64,000 bases of DNA from Dichetophora obliterata. Taxonomy: Eukaryota > Arthropoda > Insecta > Diptera > Sciomyzidae. Made by a program: the position numbers and the translations under genes. Below, piece by piece: positions 41,273 to 53,242 of this stretch. Where the stretch lies: positions 50,409,482 to 50,473,481 of the forward strand of contig OY986439.1 in NCBI GenBank assembly GCA_963920525.1, in the 5' to 3' direction. Under the pieces are notes generated by a model, which saw nothing but the letters and a program-made list of their open reading frames with translations, ran no database searches and had not been told where the DNA came from. The stretch's first letter is position 1. Each line of letters opens with the position of its first letter.

Positions 41273-41440
41273 TAGTGGCTGAAAACTACAATACGGTTGG
41301 CAACCAAAGATAATTCTTTAAATGTGTTCAAGTTTAATATTTTTGGTTGCATTTTAAAAGATAATAATTTTGAGTTAGCCAATTGTAGCAAACAAATTTC
41401 GTAATTATGCTCGATCACGGATGCCGTAATTCGGCCCCTG
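41273..41440. mobile_element. Diverged hairpin MITE copy
   Basis: Right half matches the family closely (GCTCGATCACGGATGCCGTA to CGGCCCCTG, ending 41440). The left end TAGTGGCTGAAAACTACAAT is a diverged version of the same TIR. Confidence 0.55.
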
Positions 41441-41771
41441 ATCTTACATTCTTCAAACCTATAATGCACCCTAATTTTTTTTGCTTTGGGCGATTGTGTT
41501 TTGTTTTGGTTGATTTTTCGTTTTCACTATTTTTTACGAATTTGAAAATTTTGTCCAATTTTTGTTTTCAATTTTTGAGTGTTTTTTCAAACATAAGAAA
41601 AAATCGTGTCATTTCTTTAAAATATGCTGCAATCAGAAGAGAAGGCAGTAACCACAACCAAGCCCTTGCCCCTCCCCTCGTGGTTGTCATACGATTACAT
41701 AAAAATTAACAAAATGTTTCTTTCTTTTAAAAATGTCCATATACTTTCATTTAAATGGATAGGAATATCAG

Positions 41772-42653
41772 CAGGGCTGTAGCCAGGGTGGGACAAGGGG
41801 GGCAATGCCACCTTACTACAACCGTTTTCCCCCTGGCCAAATCAGACAATGAAAAACTTTAAATGAATAATTAAAATGCATTTTGTTGATATATTTGAAA
41901 CATTTCAGACAAATTGTTACAACTTTTCAAATTTCTACTGGGTCGCCAACATTTGCTACCAAAAAATGAAATTTAAATTTTAATAATTTCTAACCCGCAT
42001 CCATAGGAACTTTCTAGAAATGAAAAGCACGTTGTGCACCAATTTGATGCAGATACAAAAATAATATACTATATAATAGTATAATTCATTAAAATGTTTT
42101 TAATATAAAATTTTTTTTAAGCATGTTGAATGTTTATTAATTTTAAAATAAGAAAAAACTGCAAATCTTAATTCTAGCAAAAAATTTAAACAAGCAAAAG
42201 ATTTAAATCAAATCATGCATGTTTGTTCTTAATATATAAATCTGAATAAAAAAGTTGCATCAATTTGATGCAAACGACGGATGCGGGTTAATTCAATTTT
42301 TTATTTGTTTTACTTAAAAAATGTCTTATACATATGCTAGCCCATTTCGCTACTCTTTCTTATATTTCTTGCCACTTTAAATAAATCTTGTATTTTTACC
42401 CTCATTTTATTACAAAGTCCTGATTTAATTTTTATTATTTTTTTTTAATGTATTAATCTCATGTATAAAAAGATGGTATGATACACAGATATGTACATTC
42501 ATATATTATAAAATGAACTGTTTTTAATAAATATATGTAATGTATTCATTTCACACGTTAAAAAATTGTCTTTTTTATTTAAATGAAAAACAAAAAATTG
42601 CCCACCAGGATTCATGCCTGCCCCTCTCTCTTCTTGGTCTGGCTACAGGCCTG
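41772..42653. mobile_element. 882-bp hAT-type non-autonomous element, duplication AATATCAG
   Basis: Ends CAGGGCTGTAGCCAG and CTGGCTACAGGCCTG with the exact 8-bp duplication AATATCAG on both flanks (41764-41771, 42654-42661). No transposase frame is visible. Confidence 0.85.
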
Positions 42654-42661
42654 AATATCAG

Positions 42662-43784
42662 TAAGAGCATATAACCACTTGTTCGCAAATGCTATTGAAA
42701 TTTTTGTTTTCTTTTTTTTCTGAAATTTTGTTTTTGACATCTTTTTGCTTTTTTCGTTAAATTGTCGTTTTTTATTTTTTCTTACTGATTTTGGTGTGAA
42801 ATTTTTTGGTTCTTTACAGAATTTTTCCAAAATTTTTTGGCCATTTTTGCTTTTTAATCTTTTTGGCTAAAATTCGTTTCTTCATAACATTTTTTATAAA
42901 GTTTTTTGTAATTTTTCATTAATGTGATTTTTTGGTGTTTTTTTATTGGGCGATATTTTTCCCCTTGCGGACGGTCCTGTTATTTTTATCGCTGAGATGG
43001 AAAATATTTATTAATGCTATTTAACATTTTTTTAGTTTCACTGGTTTTCTTATTTTATAAATTCTTGTCTTTGTTTTGCTTGTTACAATTGCAAGCTATT
43101 CGCTGCTATTATCATTTCTATAGTCTAAAATTAGTATTTAAACTCTTGCAATCTTCAACAACTTCTATTTTGTTTTTCGCTCTTCACGTTTAATTTTATG
43201 TTTTGCTTTTTCGCTATTTTCTGGTGCTTGCTATTTGTATTATTATTATTATTGTTCAAGTTATGAATGAATTTTTTGTGTAGCTGTATATTTGCTGCAA
43301 GTTGTAGAGTTTTACAATTTTTTTGTTTGTATTTTGTGTTATCGTTTTGTATTGTTTTCTTTGCATGTGATACGAATTGACCTATAATTATAATAATTAT
43401 TATTATTATGATGCGTTTTGTAAATGCGTTTTATAGGAAATGCGTTTTATAGAAAAAAAATGTTATACAGGGTGCTCTTTGCAATTAATTTTTTCAAAAA
43501 TTTATGAAAATATTGTTTTACACAGTGCGTTCAAAACAAGTTTAGATGCTTTGACATTATTTGAAATAAGTATCTCAATAATTTTCGTACTTTTAAATTC
43601 TTCTGTAAAAAATATTTTGCTCTTTTCTAGTACATATTTTATTTAAGGGGCTATACTACCTGTTGTGCATGAAATCAAGGGAAATTTTTTAGGATAAATA
43701 AAAAATCAAATGTTTTTTAATTTCGGTTTTTCTAATATATTAATACATATAGCTTTTAAAGTATAAATTTGCTTTAATATGTTA
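42662..43784. other. Intergenic, nothing recognised
   Basis: T-rich on the plus strand with TTTTTG runs that give spurious Lys-rich frames on the minus strand. Confidence 0.4.
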
Positions 43785-44312
43785 AAACAAAATGGCGGCG
43801 CTGTGGCTGATACAAGTAAATTCCTCTGTATTGAGTGACCTCTGCGGGCGACCACCATGAAAGAAGATGCATAAATCTAGTGAAGGTAGGATTTTTGGAA
43901 AAAGTTTGTTTTACAAAAACGACGCCAATTGAAGAAATTCTATGACTTTTACTAGGAAACATCAATAGATAAGCTACAGTTAAAATTTAAAGTAGATTGT
44001 TTGAAAATGTAAGGTCACCAGATTTGAAAATATGGTTTTGGGAAAAATCCTTTAAAGTTAAAAGTGTTAAAACTTTAAAAAATTTTATTGTTAAGCTTTA
44101 ATTTTAAATACCTGTACCATAATAAAAAATTTTTAATTTTATTATTTAATAGTTAACAAGCATTTAGACTATTAAAAAAATGTCAATAAGGTAAATACAA
44201 TAATACAGTTCTGTCATTCATCATAATCTAAAATTAAATCCAATTGCGAATTAAAGTGTCCTCATATAAATCAGTTTCCTTGTATCAGCCACAGCGCCGC
44301 CATTTGGTTTTA
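43785..44312. mobile_element. TIR element with GC-rich ends (AAATGGCGGCGCTGTGGCTG)
   Basis: AAATGGCGGCGCTGTGGCTG followed by ATACAAG at the left end (43788) and its inverted copy at 44288-44307. About 33 bp of TIR with two mismatches; AT-rich interior. Confidence 0.7.
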
Positions 44313-47104
44313 AAATAATTAAAAAAGTTTTTTTTTGTTGTATGTGTATTACCATGTTTGAAAACCCATCATTAATCATTTAATTTTTTCTATATTCATT
44401 TTAAAATATGACCCGTTAATACAAATACAGGTGCATCTGGATAAAGTGAACAAATTTTTCACATTTTTTTTTTGCATTTTTGATTGTACGCATTTTCGAG
44501 ATTGAATTTTTCTAAATAGAAATTGATTATTTTTCTTAGAATTTTTTTTTATATTTTTTTGCGTACATTTTTGCTCTTATTCTTTGAAATTCCAGATATT
44601 ATTTTGTTCACTTTTTGTTCACTATCAGTTGTTCACTATTTAGAGTAGTCCTTTTGAAAAAATAGTTCGCTATTTCAGGGGTTCTTTATATCCAGATTTG
44701 ACTGCATAAAAAAACTATAACTATTAAATTAAAGTAAACAAGAGTCTAAGATTTTTCAGAGATATTATCGAATTCTTTATATTCCAATTCACAACGTTAA
44801 AAAATTTATCAGTGTAGCCAAGTTTAAAGAATTGGAGTTCATATTCGAAATAAATTAGAGCTGAAATAACTTCATTGTTTTTTTTGTGACATAAAGATGT
44901 GTCACAACTTATCTCAGAAAATATAAAAATATCTCAGAAAGTACAAATTATGCGAGTAAGTTTTTCGATTTGCAAACCGATCCTTAAAATAAATTCCTGA
45001 TGAATGCATACAATAAAGAAGCAAGCACAAAAACAGAATAACACAAGCTGAAACCAGTTTACCGACGCGTTAAAATCAACAAGTTGACAGAATCACAAAA
45101 ACATTGAGAGTAGTTTTCTGTTTAATATTAATGAAATTAATAAGTTCGGGTGATTTGCGGAGTAGACCAAAGATCTACTTTTTCACATAAAAAAAAATCA
45201 AACTGTTTGCAGTCTTAATTTGCACCACATTGAAAAAGTTGAGCTAAATTTATTTGCGCGATCGTTTTTAGTATAAGTTAAGTTTATTTTAATCAAACAC
45301 TTTACACTGATTTATCGAACATGAAAAGTTTTTCCCATCCAGAAAAACAACACACAAATATGTAGTTTGAAAAAAAAAAATTGAAAACAATAACAACTGC
45401 ATCACTTTTTTAAGGCCAATTTAAATACGAGTTTTTGTAAAAAAATAAAAACATATGTTTGAGTAATATACGATCACTTTGTACGACATTTTTAATTGCT
45501 GCAATAATTCTGGCTTAAAATTATTTTTTATTCTTTTTCACTGCTTACTTACTATAATTATTATATATATTTTAATTCATGTACTTTATGTATGTATAAA
45601 ATTTTTACACTTCGCAAATAGTTTGTTTTAGTTTACTCCGTGAAAACTTTCAGTTTTTTAATTTTCCTTACAACAACCGCACGCGTTAAGTTATCGTTTC
45701 CAACTGTTTCTCTTGCCAATCGTGTGGGTCGCTTTTAAAACTTTTTCTCTCTCAAATCGAAATAACTGTGGACCTGATAACGACTGAAGCTATTACCATA
45801 TAAATGTCTGGTTGTTGGCACTCTCATCGAAGTGTTAACAAAACAGCGGACCAAGAGCTTTTGTTTTTCTTTTTTTAATGTCATCAACTTACGATATTAA
45901 CTTGTTTTGCTCGGACAGGTGTTTTCGTACCCTAACTACTTGTGCTTTTGTCATTTCTAGCCGCAGTTCTACACTTAAAAAAATTCAAATATTTCGACTA
46001 ATAAAGTTCAGTACACAAAAAAGTCACACTTTCGGTTATATCGTAAGAATAAATACTAAAGGCTCAAACACATTAGAGCTGGCTGCAGCTAATGTCAAAA
46101 ATCAACGAAAAGCTAACTCAAGTTCTGTCAAATACTTAATTTGACCAAAATGACCTCAGCGAACTCGTCTTAAAGTCATTGAAAAAATTCGCTTACTTGT
46201 AATTTTATCAATTCATTTTGTTTGGTTTCTTCAGTTTGTATTGTAATTACAGGAATGAGTAACGAAAATAAGTTAATGTTAATTTAATTTAAATTCGTTT
46301 GAAAGAAAAAACCGGCTGATTCCTTACGGAACATTCGATTTGAAACGCTTTGGCTGCAACCAGTTGAGGAATTCCCAAATATTTAACGATAATAGTCGTT
46401 GTCGTTATCGGTCTTTGTGCGTGCCACGTTCATAGAAAATTACAGTTTTCGCTAACTAACGATATCGAGTTAGCGTTTGGGATTTCCACTACAGATCAAG
46501 TTTACGAAACTTGACGAAAAAGCTGGCTTGAGCAATTATGGTTTGTACGGATCACTTCTATGTATTCGTATAAAATTTTACATTAGCTGCAGACAGCTTG
46601 AGCCTGTTAAGTTTAGGGCTTAAGACTATTCACAGTTTAAGCGTTCATTTAACAAATCGTATTTATAGCCTTTGTTGTTGTTGAAACTGTGAGCACTCCG
46701 CCATGTGACTGTCGTATTCAAAAATTAGGCAACCCTGTGATGTATGTAATATGGCGCCCGTAGACAGAGCATAAAAATACGAGGTACAAAAAACACGTCC
46801 AAGGGCTACTTTAATTTAAGGGTTGATTACAGAAATCGTAGTTCAACGTAGTGCAGGCGCCTATTTGTAGCCCTCATAAAATTTGTTATAAGGCACTCGT
46901 TTTTTTCTTGTAAGCTTATTAACTATAAAAAAAACTATCAATAAAGACTGCAGCCTTTCGTATATGTATTTAAATTGACAATTTTGTGATGTTAAACAAA
47001 ATTTTTTGCTTGTCTCACAGCTGCCGAACTGTCAAAAATCGTAGCTGGCGTAGAAATCTATTTTCTTTAGACTTCTAAGTTGCCTCCCGTCACGTTACGA
47101 TTTC
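44313..47104. other. Intergenic; two short repeat relics
   Basis: 44428-44704 may be a small TIR element (ATCTGGATA at both ends, inverted). 46370-46495 matches 35645-35778 (AATTCCCAAAxATTTAACGAT, GCGTGCCACGTTCATA), a dispersed ~125-bp MITE. The 88-codon frame at 45878 has no recognisable domain. Confidence 0.4.
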
Positions 47105-48256
47105 GGTAACGACTTGTACACTAGACCGGATCGCTTTTGTATGGGGGAAAAATAATCAGGCGTTCGGGGTCTCAAAAGTTAGAGGAACTCATAAAAACGA
47201 TTTCTGCATACTTTTTGTTCAAATCAGAGAAAAGTTATCGGAGCGTTTTTGATTCTCCTGAAGGTACTTTTTGTTAAAAAAAAATGTTTTTTGCTTGTAA
47301 CTTTTTATTTTTCAAAGAATACGTACCCAAATCTGCAAAAAATACAAATTCCTTACTTATACCAACATTTAGGCAAAAAGAAATTTTTTAACTTATGTTT
47401 TATTATAACTCTTATTGACCTACAAACATAGAATTTTTTGCTATTTTTAAAAACACATTTTGTTAAAACCTCTGTAAAAGACACATTTTCCATTGGATTT
47501 ACGTAAAATTGATCTTGTTGAAAAAGAATTAAAAAAAGGATAATAAAAGAAAGCCACTTTAAAATCTCTTGAAAAGTACTCAAACTTGCAATCACTTCAA
47601 AATTTATTATAATAATAAAAAAAAGACTTTTTTCCAGCAGTTTTAACAAAATGTGTTTCTTAAGCAATAAAAAAATCTATTTTTATGGCTCAATAAGAGT
47701 TATCATTTTATGAGCGTTGGACAAGGGGGCGTAACATGTCGGGTTTCAGCTAATATGAGATAATAACTAATTTTTAAAATTTTTTTATGCCTAAAAGAAA
47801 TTTATCTTTTTAGCAGATTTCGAAAGTCGATTACTGACGTTTAGTCATTTTTCACACACAGATTTGTTTTAACCGATATATTAAAAAAAGTGTAACTTAA
47901 TTCCTTTCCAAAAAGATTAATGTAGATTTAATGAAAAATGTGTGTTTTTTCAGAGGTTTTAACAAAATGTTTTTATGGTTGGAGGTCAAGAAGAGTCATA
48001 ATAAAACTTAATTTAAAAAATATCATTATGCCTAAATGTAAGTATAAGTAAGGAATTTATATTTTTAGAAGATTTGGATATGTTTTTTTTGAGAAATAAA
48101 AAGTTACAAGCAAAAAACGCTTGTAGAATCAAAACGCTATGATAAATTTTCTCCGATTTAAAAAAAAAAAGTATGCAGAAATCGTTTTTATGAGTTTCTC
48201 TAACTTTTGAGACCGCGAACGGCGGAATCCAAATTTTGATCCGGTCTATTGTACAT
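47105..48256. repeat. 1.15-kb palindromic element, ends TGTACA..AGACCGGATC
   Basis: The ends (47114 and 48251 regions) and about 300 bp inward are inverted copies. Shared blocks include CTAACTTTTGAGAC, GATTTCTGCATACTTTTT, AAAAGTTACAAGCAAAAAA and CCTAAATGT. The centre holds a Helitron-like 3' end (47712-47752). Confidence 0.7.
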
Positions 48257-48269
48257 ATTTATCATTAAA

Positions 48270-48680
48270 CAGTGGCCGAATTACAGCATCCGTGATCGAG
48301 CAAAATTACGAAGGGCACGACGAAACAAGTGCCTATCAATCTTGTACAATTTTGCTCGATCACGGATGCTGGGGCCGAATTACAGCATCCGTGATCGAGC
48401 AATATTACGAAGGGCACGACGAGACAAGTGCCTATCAATCTTGTACAATTTTGCTCGATCACGGATGCTGTAATTCGGCCCCAGCTGTAATCAGGGGCCG
48501 AATTACAGCATCCGTGATCGAGCAAAATTGTACAAGAGCAATAATGTGTTCGGCCCCAGCTGTAATCAGGGGCCGAATTACAGCATCCGTGATCGAGCAA
48601 AATTGTACAAGATTGATAGGCACTTGTCTCGTCGTGCCCTTCGTAATTTTGCTCGATCGCGGATGCTGTAATTCGGCCTC
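48270..48680. repeat. Array of four hairpin MITE units
   Basis: Units at 48270-48370, 48371-48482, 48494-48557 (internally deleted) and 48569-48680. Each begins GGGGCCGAATTACAGCATCC (first CAGTGGCC...) and folds on itself. The last complete unit has the opposite internal orientation. The same 11-bp spacer AGCTGTAATCA separates units 2/3 and 3/4. Confidence 0.88.
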
Positions 48681-49190
48681 AGTTTTTAACTTGACAGCTG
48701 GCAACGTCGCGCTACATTACCTTACGCTTGGGTAATCAAGCCTTTACGCGTGTTTGCGTATTTTCGTTTGCATTAAAAACAACAAAACAAAATACGCTTA
48801 CGTAAATTAGCGTATAAATAACAAATTGTAAAAATAGCAAACCAGCGTATTCAAACCGTGAATACCCTTATAAAATTGCTATTTATACAGTAGTAGAGAA
48901 AAATTATAGTTTTTGTTTTATATATTTGCCAAATTTAAATCAAAAACATTTCATCGTCTTTTTAAAAATTATTTAAAAACAAATTTATTTTGTGTCATAA
49001 GTTTTTGTTTGATATTTTTTCCACCGGGAAAATGAGAATTAATTCGTAAAAAAATCAGGAACTGAACGGATTTTTGTGATGCATTTTAGAATGTATTCCA
49101 AAGAATATATAAATTTAAAGCAAAACCCATGAATTGGAATCAATAAACAAAAAATTTATTGATTCGTTTTTATTGCTGCAGGAATCGATT
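48681..49190. other. Intergenic, nothing recognised
   Basis: AT-rich sequence upstream of the microprotein candidate; no clear promoter element. Confidence 0.35.
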
Positions 49191-49693
49191 ATGAAGTATA
49201 TAACAATTTATAATAAAGTAAATGTTGTGAGATTCCTTGCTTGCTTTTATGGTAAGTGAAAAACGAATTGATTCTGAAACAAATTTTGCTATAAGCGAAA
49301 AAAGAATCAATCTGTTATGATCTGTATTTTCTGGTTGTTGTTGATGTTTTTGTTTTTGTCAGATATTTTTGAAAAACGTTTGTTCTGTTGTTTTCCTTTC
49401 ACGCGTTTCTTAAAAATTTTACTTTCTGTTTGATTTGTCAGCGTTGAAGGAACAAACTGCTTCAGAAGGCTCGAAAATTTTAACAATGTATTGTTTGGTA
49501 AGTTATGAAAAACCATTGCTCTTTACTTGTTTAATTCATTTCATAATGTTTTTTAAATGCAGAGTGCATTTGCAAGGAAGGATACGACCAGGAACAGTCC
49601 CAAAAAGATATGAAGGAAGCTATACGCAAGTCAAAATGTAAATACGATAAGGATACATTCAAAGCAAAACGGAAGGAACAACCTACATCATAA
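49191..49693 (+). CDS. Candidate 63-residue microprotein gene, two exons
   Basis: Exon 49191-49251 (ATG, MKYITIYNKV start, donor GTAAGT, phase 1) joins exon 49563-49693 (acceptor AAATGCAG) in frame to a TAA at 49691, giving 63 residues. The second exon is Lys/Glu-rich with CxC (ECICKEGYDQEQ, MKEAIRKSKCKYDKD). AATAAA follows at 49710. A further exon-like segment with good splice sites (49442-49497, donor GTAAGT) lies between; including it with this start shifts the frame to an early stop, but it reads into exon 2 in frame from its own phase-2 entry (VEGTNCFRRLENFNNVLFEC). So an alternative upstream exon may exist. Function unknown. Codon use is coding-like and splice and poly(A) signals agree, but no family is recognised. 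Confidence 0.5.
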
Positions 49694-49715
49694 ACATCAA
49701 TATTTTTGCAATAAA

Positions 49716-50215
49716 TGTGGTATTATTATAATTTAAATCTCGTCTGTCTAAATATAATTTATTCTTTCAAATTACCTAATAATTATCTCTATTAATTTGA
49801 ATTATTATAATAACATTTTTTATTAATTATTTAAAAAGAATAAAAGATTTTCAGTTCTGTCATACAAACCTATGCATTATGGAATTCATTCATGTATATC
49901 TATTCCAAAAGGGCTTCTTAGCGATTCATACTTTTCTCATATTAAAAAAATGCATACTTTTTTCATTTAAAAGATTCCATTTTATAAGCGAATAAAAGAA
50001 TCGATTTCAGCAGTGATTCAAGTGGAAGGCAGAAAAGAATGCACTACTTTTTGTAGGACATCACAATGTTAAAAATAATCAATTCTAGAATCAATAATTG
50101 GAAAAGTGAATTGATTCTTTTTTCATACACAATTGATTCTTTTTTCCCGGTGGGTTGGTGATGAATTTGTTGTTCTTGTTCATTTTTGTGTTAGTCAAAA
50201 TTATATGTAATTCAA
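49716..50215. other. Intergenic, nothing recognised
   Basis: AT-rich; GAATCAATxxATTGATTC-like inverted motifs at 49260-50150 suggest a repeat, but no clear ends. Confidence 0.3.
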
Positions 50216-50850
50216 TCTATATATATAAAAATTACACCGTTCATCCGATCGCGATGAAACTTTCCAAATTGATTGTTCGCAATCATGAGCAGGTTTTAGT
50301 AAAGAAATATTGCCACATCCCTTTTTACCGCCCACAAATCAATAAAAACTCTATATTTAAAACGGTTTTGGTAGTATCAAACTAAAATTTGGTAATTAAG
50401 TTCGTATGGTAAGTGTCGGTAGCTATATTAAAAATGGGCATGGTGTCACTATACCTACGCCTACTTTTAAGAAAATATTAAAAGACTTCGAAACTACTGG
50501 TTCGATTGAGCAATGGATATGTTCGATTCAAGTTTTGGCAATGGATATGTTTCGAGTGCGAGATGGTTTCAGAAAAAATTGCCACACCCCCTTTACCGCC
50601 CACAGTTATATAAAAGATTTGCGATATTGAAAAGCTTTGGAGTTTGGATCACACAGCCTCGAAATTTAGTATTCGACCACAATTTCCACGTGTCGTTTCA
50701 CATCACATTTTATAAGAGTTGGACAAGGGGGAGTGGCACATCTCATGCAACCCAAATCGGCGATATCGAATAGCTTTGGAGTCAAAAAGGTCACACAGCT
50801 GTTGAATTTAGTATTCGACCTCAATTTACACATGCAGTTTCACTGATAGG
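50216..50850 (+). mobile_element. Helitron/DINE-like element, 5' end and tandem units
   Basis: Begins TCTATATATATAAAAATTAC, the characteristic TC start of insect Helitrons, followed by CGATCGCGATGAAACTTTCC. Two diverged units of the 142-bp array family follow (50619 and 50731 onward). It is cut off by the SINE at 50851. Confidence 0.6.
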
Positions 50851-51066
50851 AAATTTATTGCCGACTCCGAACGGCTTATGTTCTCAAGGAGCCTTACATG
50901 GCAATTTTTACTCTCTGAGGTTTGCCATTGTCTGCAGAGAGGTGACAACTGAACAGAATCATTAATTCATTTGAAATAACATTCTGTCTGAGCTGGAATT
51001 GAACCCGGGCTACCGTGGTTCTTTAGCTTAGGGGCCACGCATTCTACCCACTAGGCTACGGTCGCC
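50851..51066 (-). mobile_element. tRNA-derived SINE
   Basis: On the minus strand from 51066: A box TAGCCTAGTGGG, B box GTTCAATTC (perfect GWTCRANNC), then a body with the central block CAAACCTCAGAG, GCCATGTAAGGCTCC and CCGTTCGGAGTCGG. The body resembles a block I associate with dipteran SINEs. An intact tRNA is excluded because the acceptor stem does not pair. Confidence 0.7.
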
Positions 51067-51669
51067 TGTAGTTGAGAACTTATATATATTTTAGATGTAA
51101 TTTAAAATTTAAAAAAAAATATGTTCAACATGAAATAATTATAAAATTAATAAAATAAATAATTCGAATTTATTATGATATTTAAAAAATAAACAGAGTT
51201 TTCATAGCACAACGACCATGCGCAGTCTCTGCATATGTAAACCTGCGTAGTTGTAATACAATTGTTTAGCCAGTATGTAGCTACACACATCTGTATTCTC
51301 TATTGTATTAATCTTGATGAGACATTTTTCTTATCTTTTTATACATACTGTTTAAATTAATGGTATTTTTTAAGATCCTTTACTTATACTCTCTTTTCTT
51401 TTATTCACCATGAATAATTAAATTTATAAAATTTTCAGTCTAATCAAAGTGCAACCTCCACAATCTTGAATATCGCTTATTGATCTGAGGTATGCAGATA
51501 TATTCTTGACGTCAACAACCCCGATTACAACATTCTCGATTTTTGCTCACTATCAGTGATAAAACAAAAAAACAGGTTTCATTAAAAGTTTTAATAAATG
51601 CCAAAGATACAGATAGATTATTGGTGAGCTCGACTTTTTCGTTTGATCTAGTGATTCTCTCACGAGCGT
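51067..51669. other. Intergenic, nothing recognised
   Basis: AT-rich; upstream of the small ORF at 51670. No TATA box at a convincing distance. Confidence 0.3.
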
Positions 51670-51870
51670 ATGCACATGTTAATCAACATTTTAAAACTCT
51701 TATTAGTTGTATTTTTGTTTTTGTTAATGCTTATCTTTACTTCTTCGGTCTTGCCAGTTGCCTTCAAAGCTGGAAATAATAATGAAAGTGAAGCATGTAC
51801 AATAAATTGTGGAATTGTAATTGTGCTAATAAAGATTTGTCCTCAGAACATCATTGGACTCCTTGTTTAA
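51670..51870 (+). CDS. Possible small secreted peptide
   Basis: 66-residue frame from ATG. Residues 4-28 (LINILKLLLVVFLFLLMLIF) are a strong signal-peptide or membrane segment, then VLPVAFKAGNNNESEACTIN with three Cys (in ACTINC and KICP) before the stop. No homologue is recognised, no poly(A) signal is adjacent, and AT-rich DNA readily encodes Leu/Ile/Phe runs, so chance is a real alternative. Confidence 0.25.
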   Translation: MHMLINILKLLLVVFLFLLMLIFTSSVLPVAFKAGNNNESEACTINCGIVIVLIKICPQNIIGLLV

Positions 51871-52749
51871 ATCTTGCTATTAATATTCATAAGATATTTA
51901 TCAGCTCTAGACTTGTTAGATGGGTGGTCCGTTTGTTGTTGGAATTGATTTTAATTGTTCAGATAAACAAAATAATGAAAGAACTTATTAATAAGATCTT
52001 TTCTACTGAAGCTGAAAGAAATTAGACTTGTTATAATTTCTCATCATAATGTTTTTATGATATTATTTGAAAATCATAGGATATTAAAAACATTAAAATA
52101 ATTAAATATATAAAAAATTATTAAAAAAAAGAAGGTTAGTTTAAAAATGCAACCCAGATACATATTGTGAAAGGTAAATAAAAATTGTCCAAATACACCT
52201 AGATACAAATTAGAAAAAACAGTTAAATTATTGTGTAAAATTACTTGATCTAAATAGCTCATAGTTAAAAATCATGTAAAAATCAAAGAGTAGCAACAAT
52301 TAGTTATCAAAAATGTTAATGTTTACTAATATTTGTAAAAAAAGTACTTCCTAGTTTAACCCGTATCCGCCCTGTTGTTGCAATTTGGCAATGCAAATAT
52401 AAAATCTTAAAATGTGCTGATTTTAGTTTTAACCAGTCTATATTTGCTGTTAAAAAAATTCGGTTAAGCTCAAATAAAACTGAATTGTCATTTTTCAAAA
52501 TATTCTAAATTGTGCATGTTAACAACAATTAAAATATGTGTGTATAACGAAAATAAAAGTGCTAAGAATTCAATTTTGAGGGGTATGAACAGTGTAATTT
52601 CGGAATTTTAAGTGTTTTTTGTGTGTTTTATAAAAAGTAGTAAACAGTGTGATGGATTCATATAAACCTTTGTACATATCTTTAGAACATTAATAAATTC
52701 TTCAAAAAAAGTTTAATTTTCTGTTTTTAAATGATATATTTTTGCATTA
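51871..52749. other. Intergenic, nothing recognised
   Basis: AT-rich; contains the dispersed motif ACTTGATCTAAATAGCTCAT at 52242. Confidence 0.35.
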
Positions 52750-53242
52750 CACACTGCCTTCACTTACAATATTTGATTGCATGCGAACTGTCAAATTGAA
52801 TTTTATGATATCCAGATTTCATGCTATAATATTTGGGTGTCCACTTCATCTCATGAAATTTTAATTTGGAATTCTTTGTAAAAGTTTATTAAATTTATAA
52901 TTTCTTCCATTCGCCATTCCATTTTATGTTTTTTCACTATTTTAATGCTTTTGCAATATTTTTTGCTTGAAAAGTTCTTAAAAATGCACACACTTACATA
53001 TTGTACTGAAAAGTGACAGCTCATCTCATTAAATATATCTCAAGAAATATTTCTCTTGCAAAATGCACACACTTACATATTTTACTGAAAAGTGACAGCT
53101 TATCTCATGAAATATATCTCAAGAGATAAATTTCATGATATGAATAATTTCATGATATGAGTAGTCTACAATTGAGATATATATCATGAAATTCGATTTG
53201 ACAGTTTGCATGCAATCAAATATTGTAAGTGGAGACACTGTG
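52750..53242. mobile_element. 493-bp MITE, long TIRs, TTA duplication (copy 1)
   Basis: Ends share ACTTACAATATTTGATTGCA and continue to TGTCAAAT, about 55 bp. TTA flanks both sides (52747-52749, 53243-53245). An internal 79-bp tandem duplication (GCACACACTTACATATT) is present. Confidence 0.85.

Noticed and set aside
48270..48680. CRISPR-like repeat-spacer pattern
   Set aside because: Repeats are self-complementary MITE units, spacers are identical 11-mers, and the DNA is eukaryotic.
48265..48735. Frames up to 147 codons with repeated ITASVIEQN-like peptides
   Set aside because: Translation of the hairpin MITE array; the repeats are DNA repeats, not protein domains.
51000..51064. Possible tRNA gene on the minus strand
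   Set aside because: Good A and B boxes, but the acceptor and anticodon stems do not pair and the sequence continues into a SINE body.
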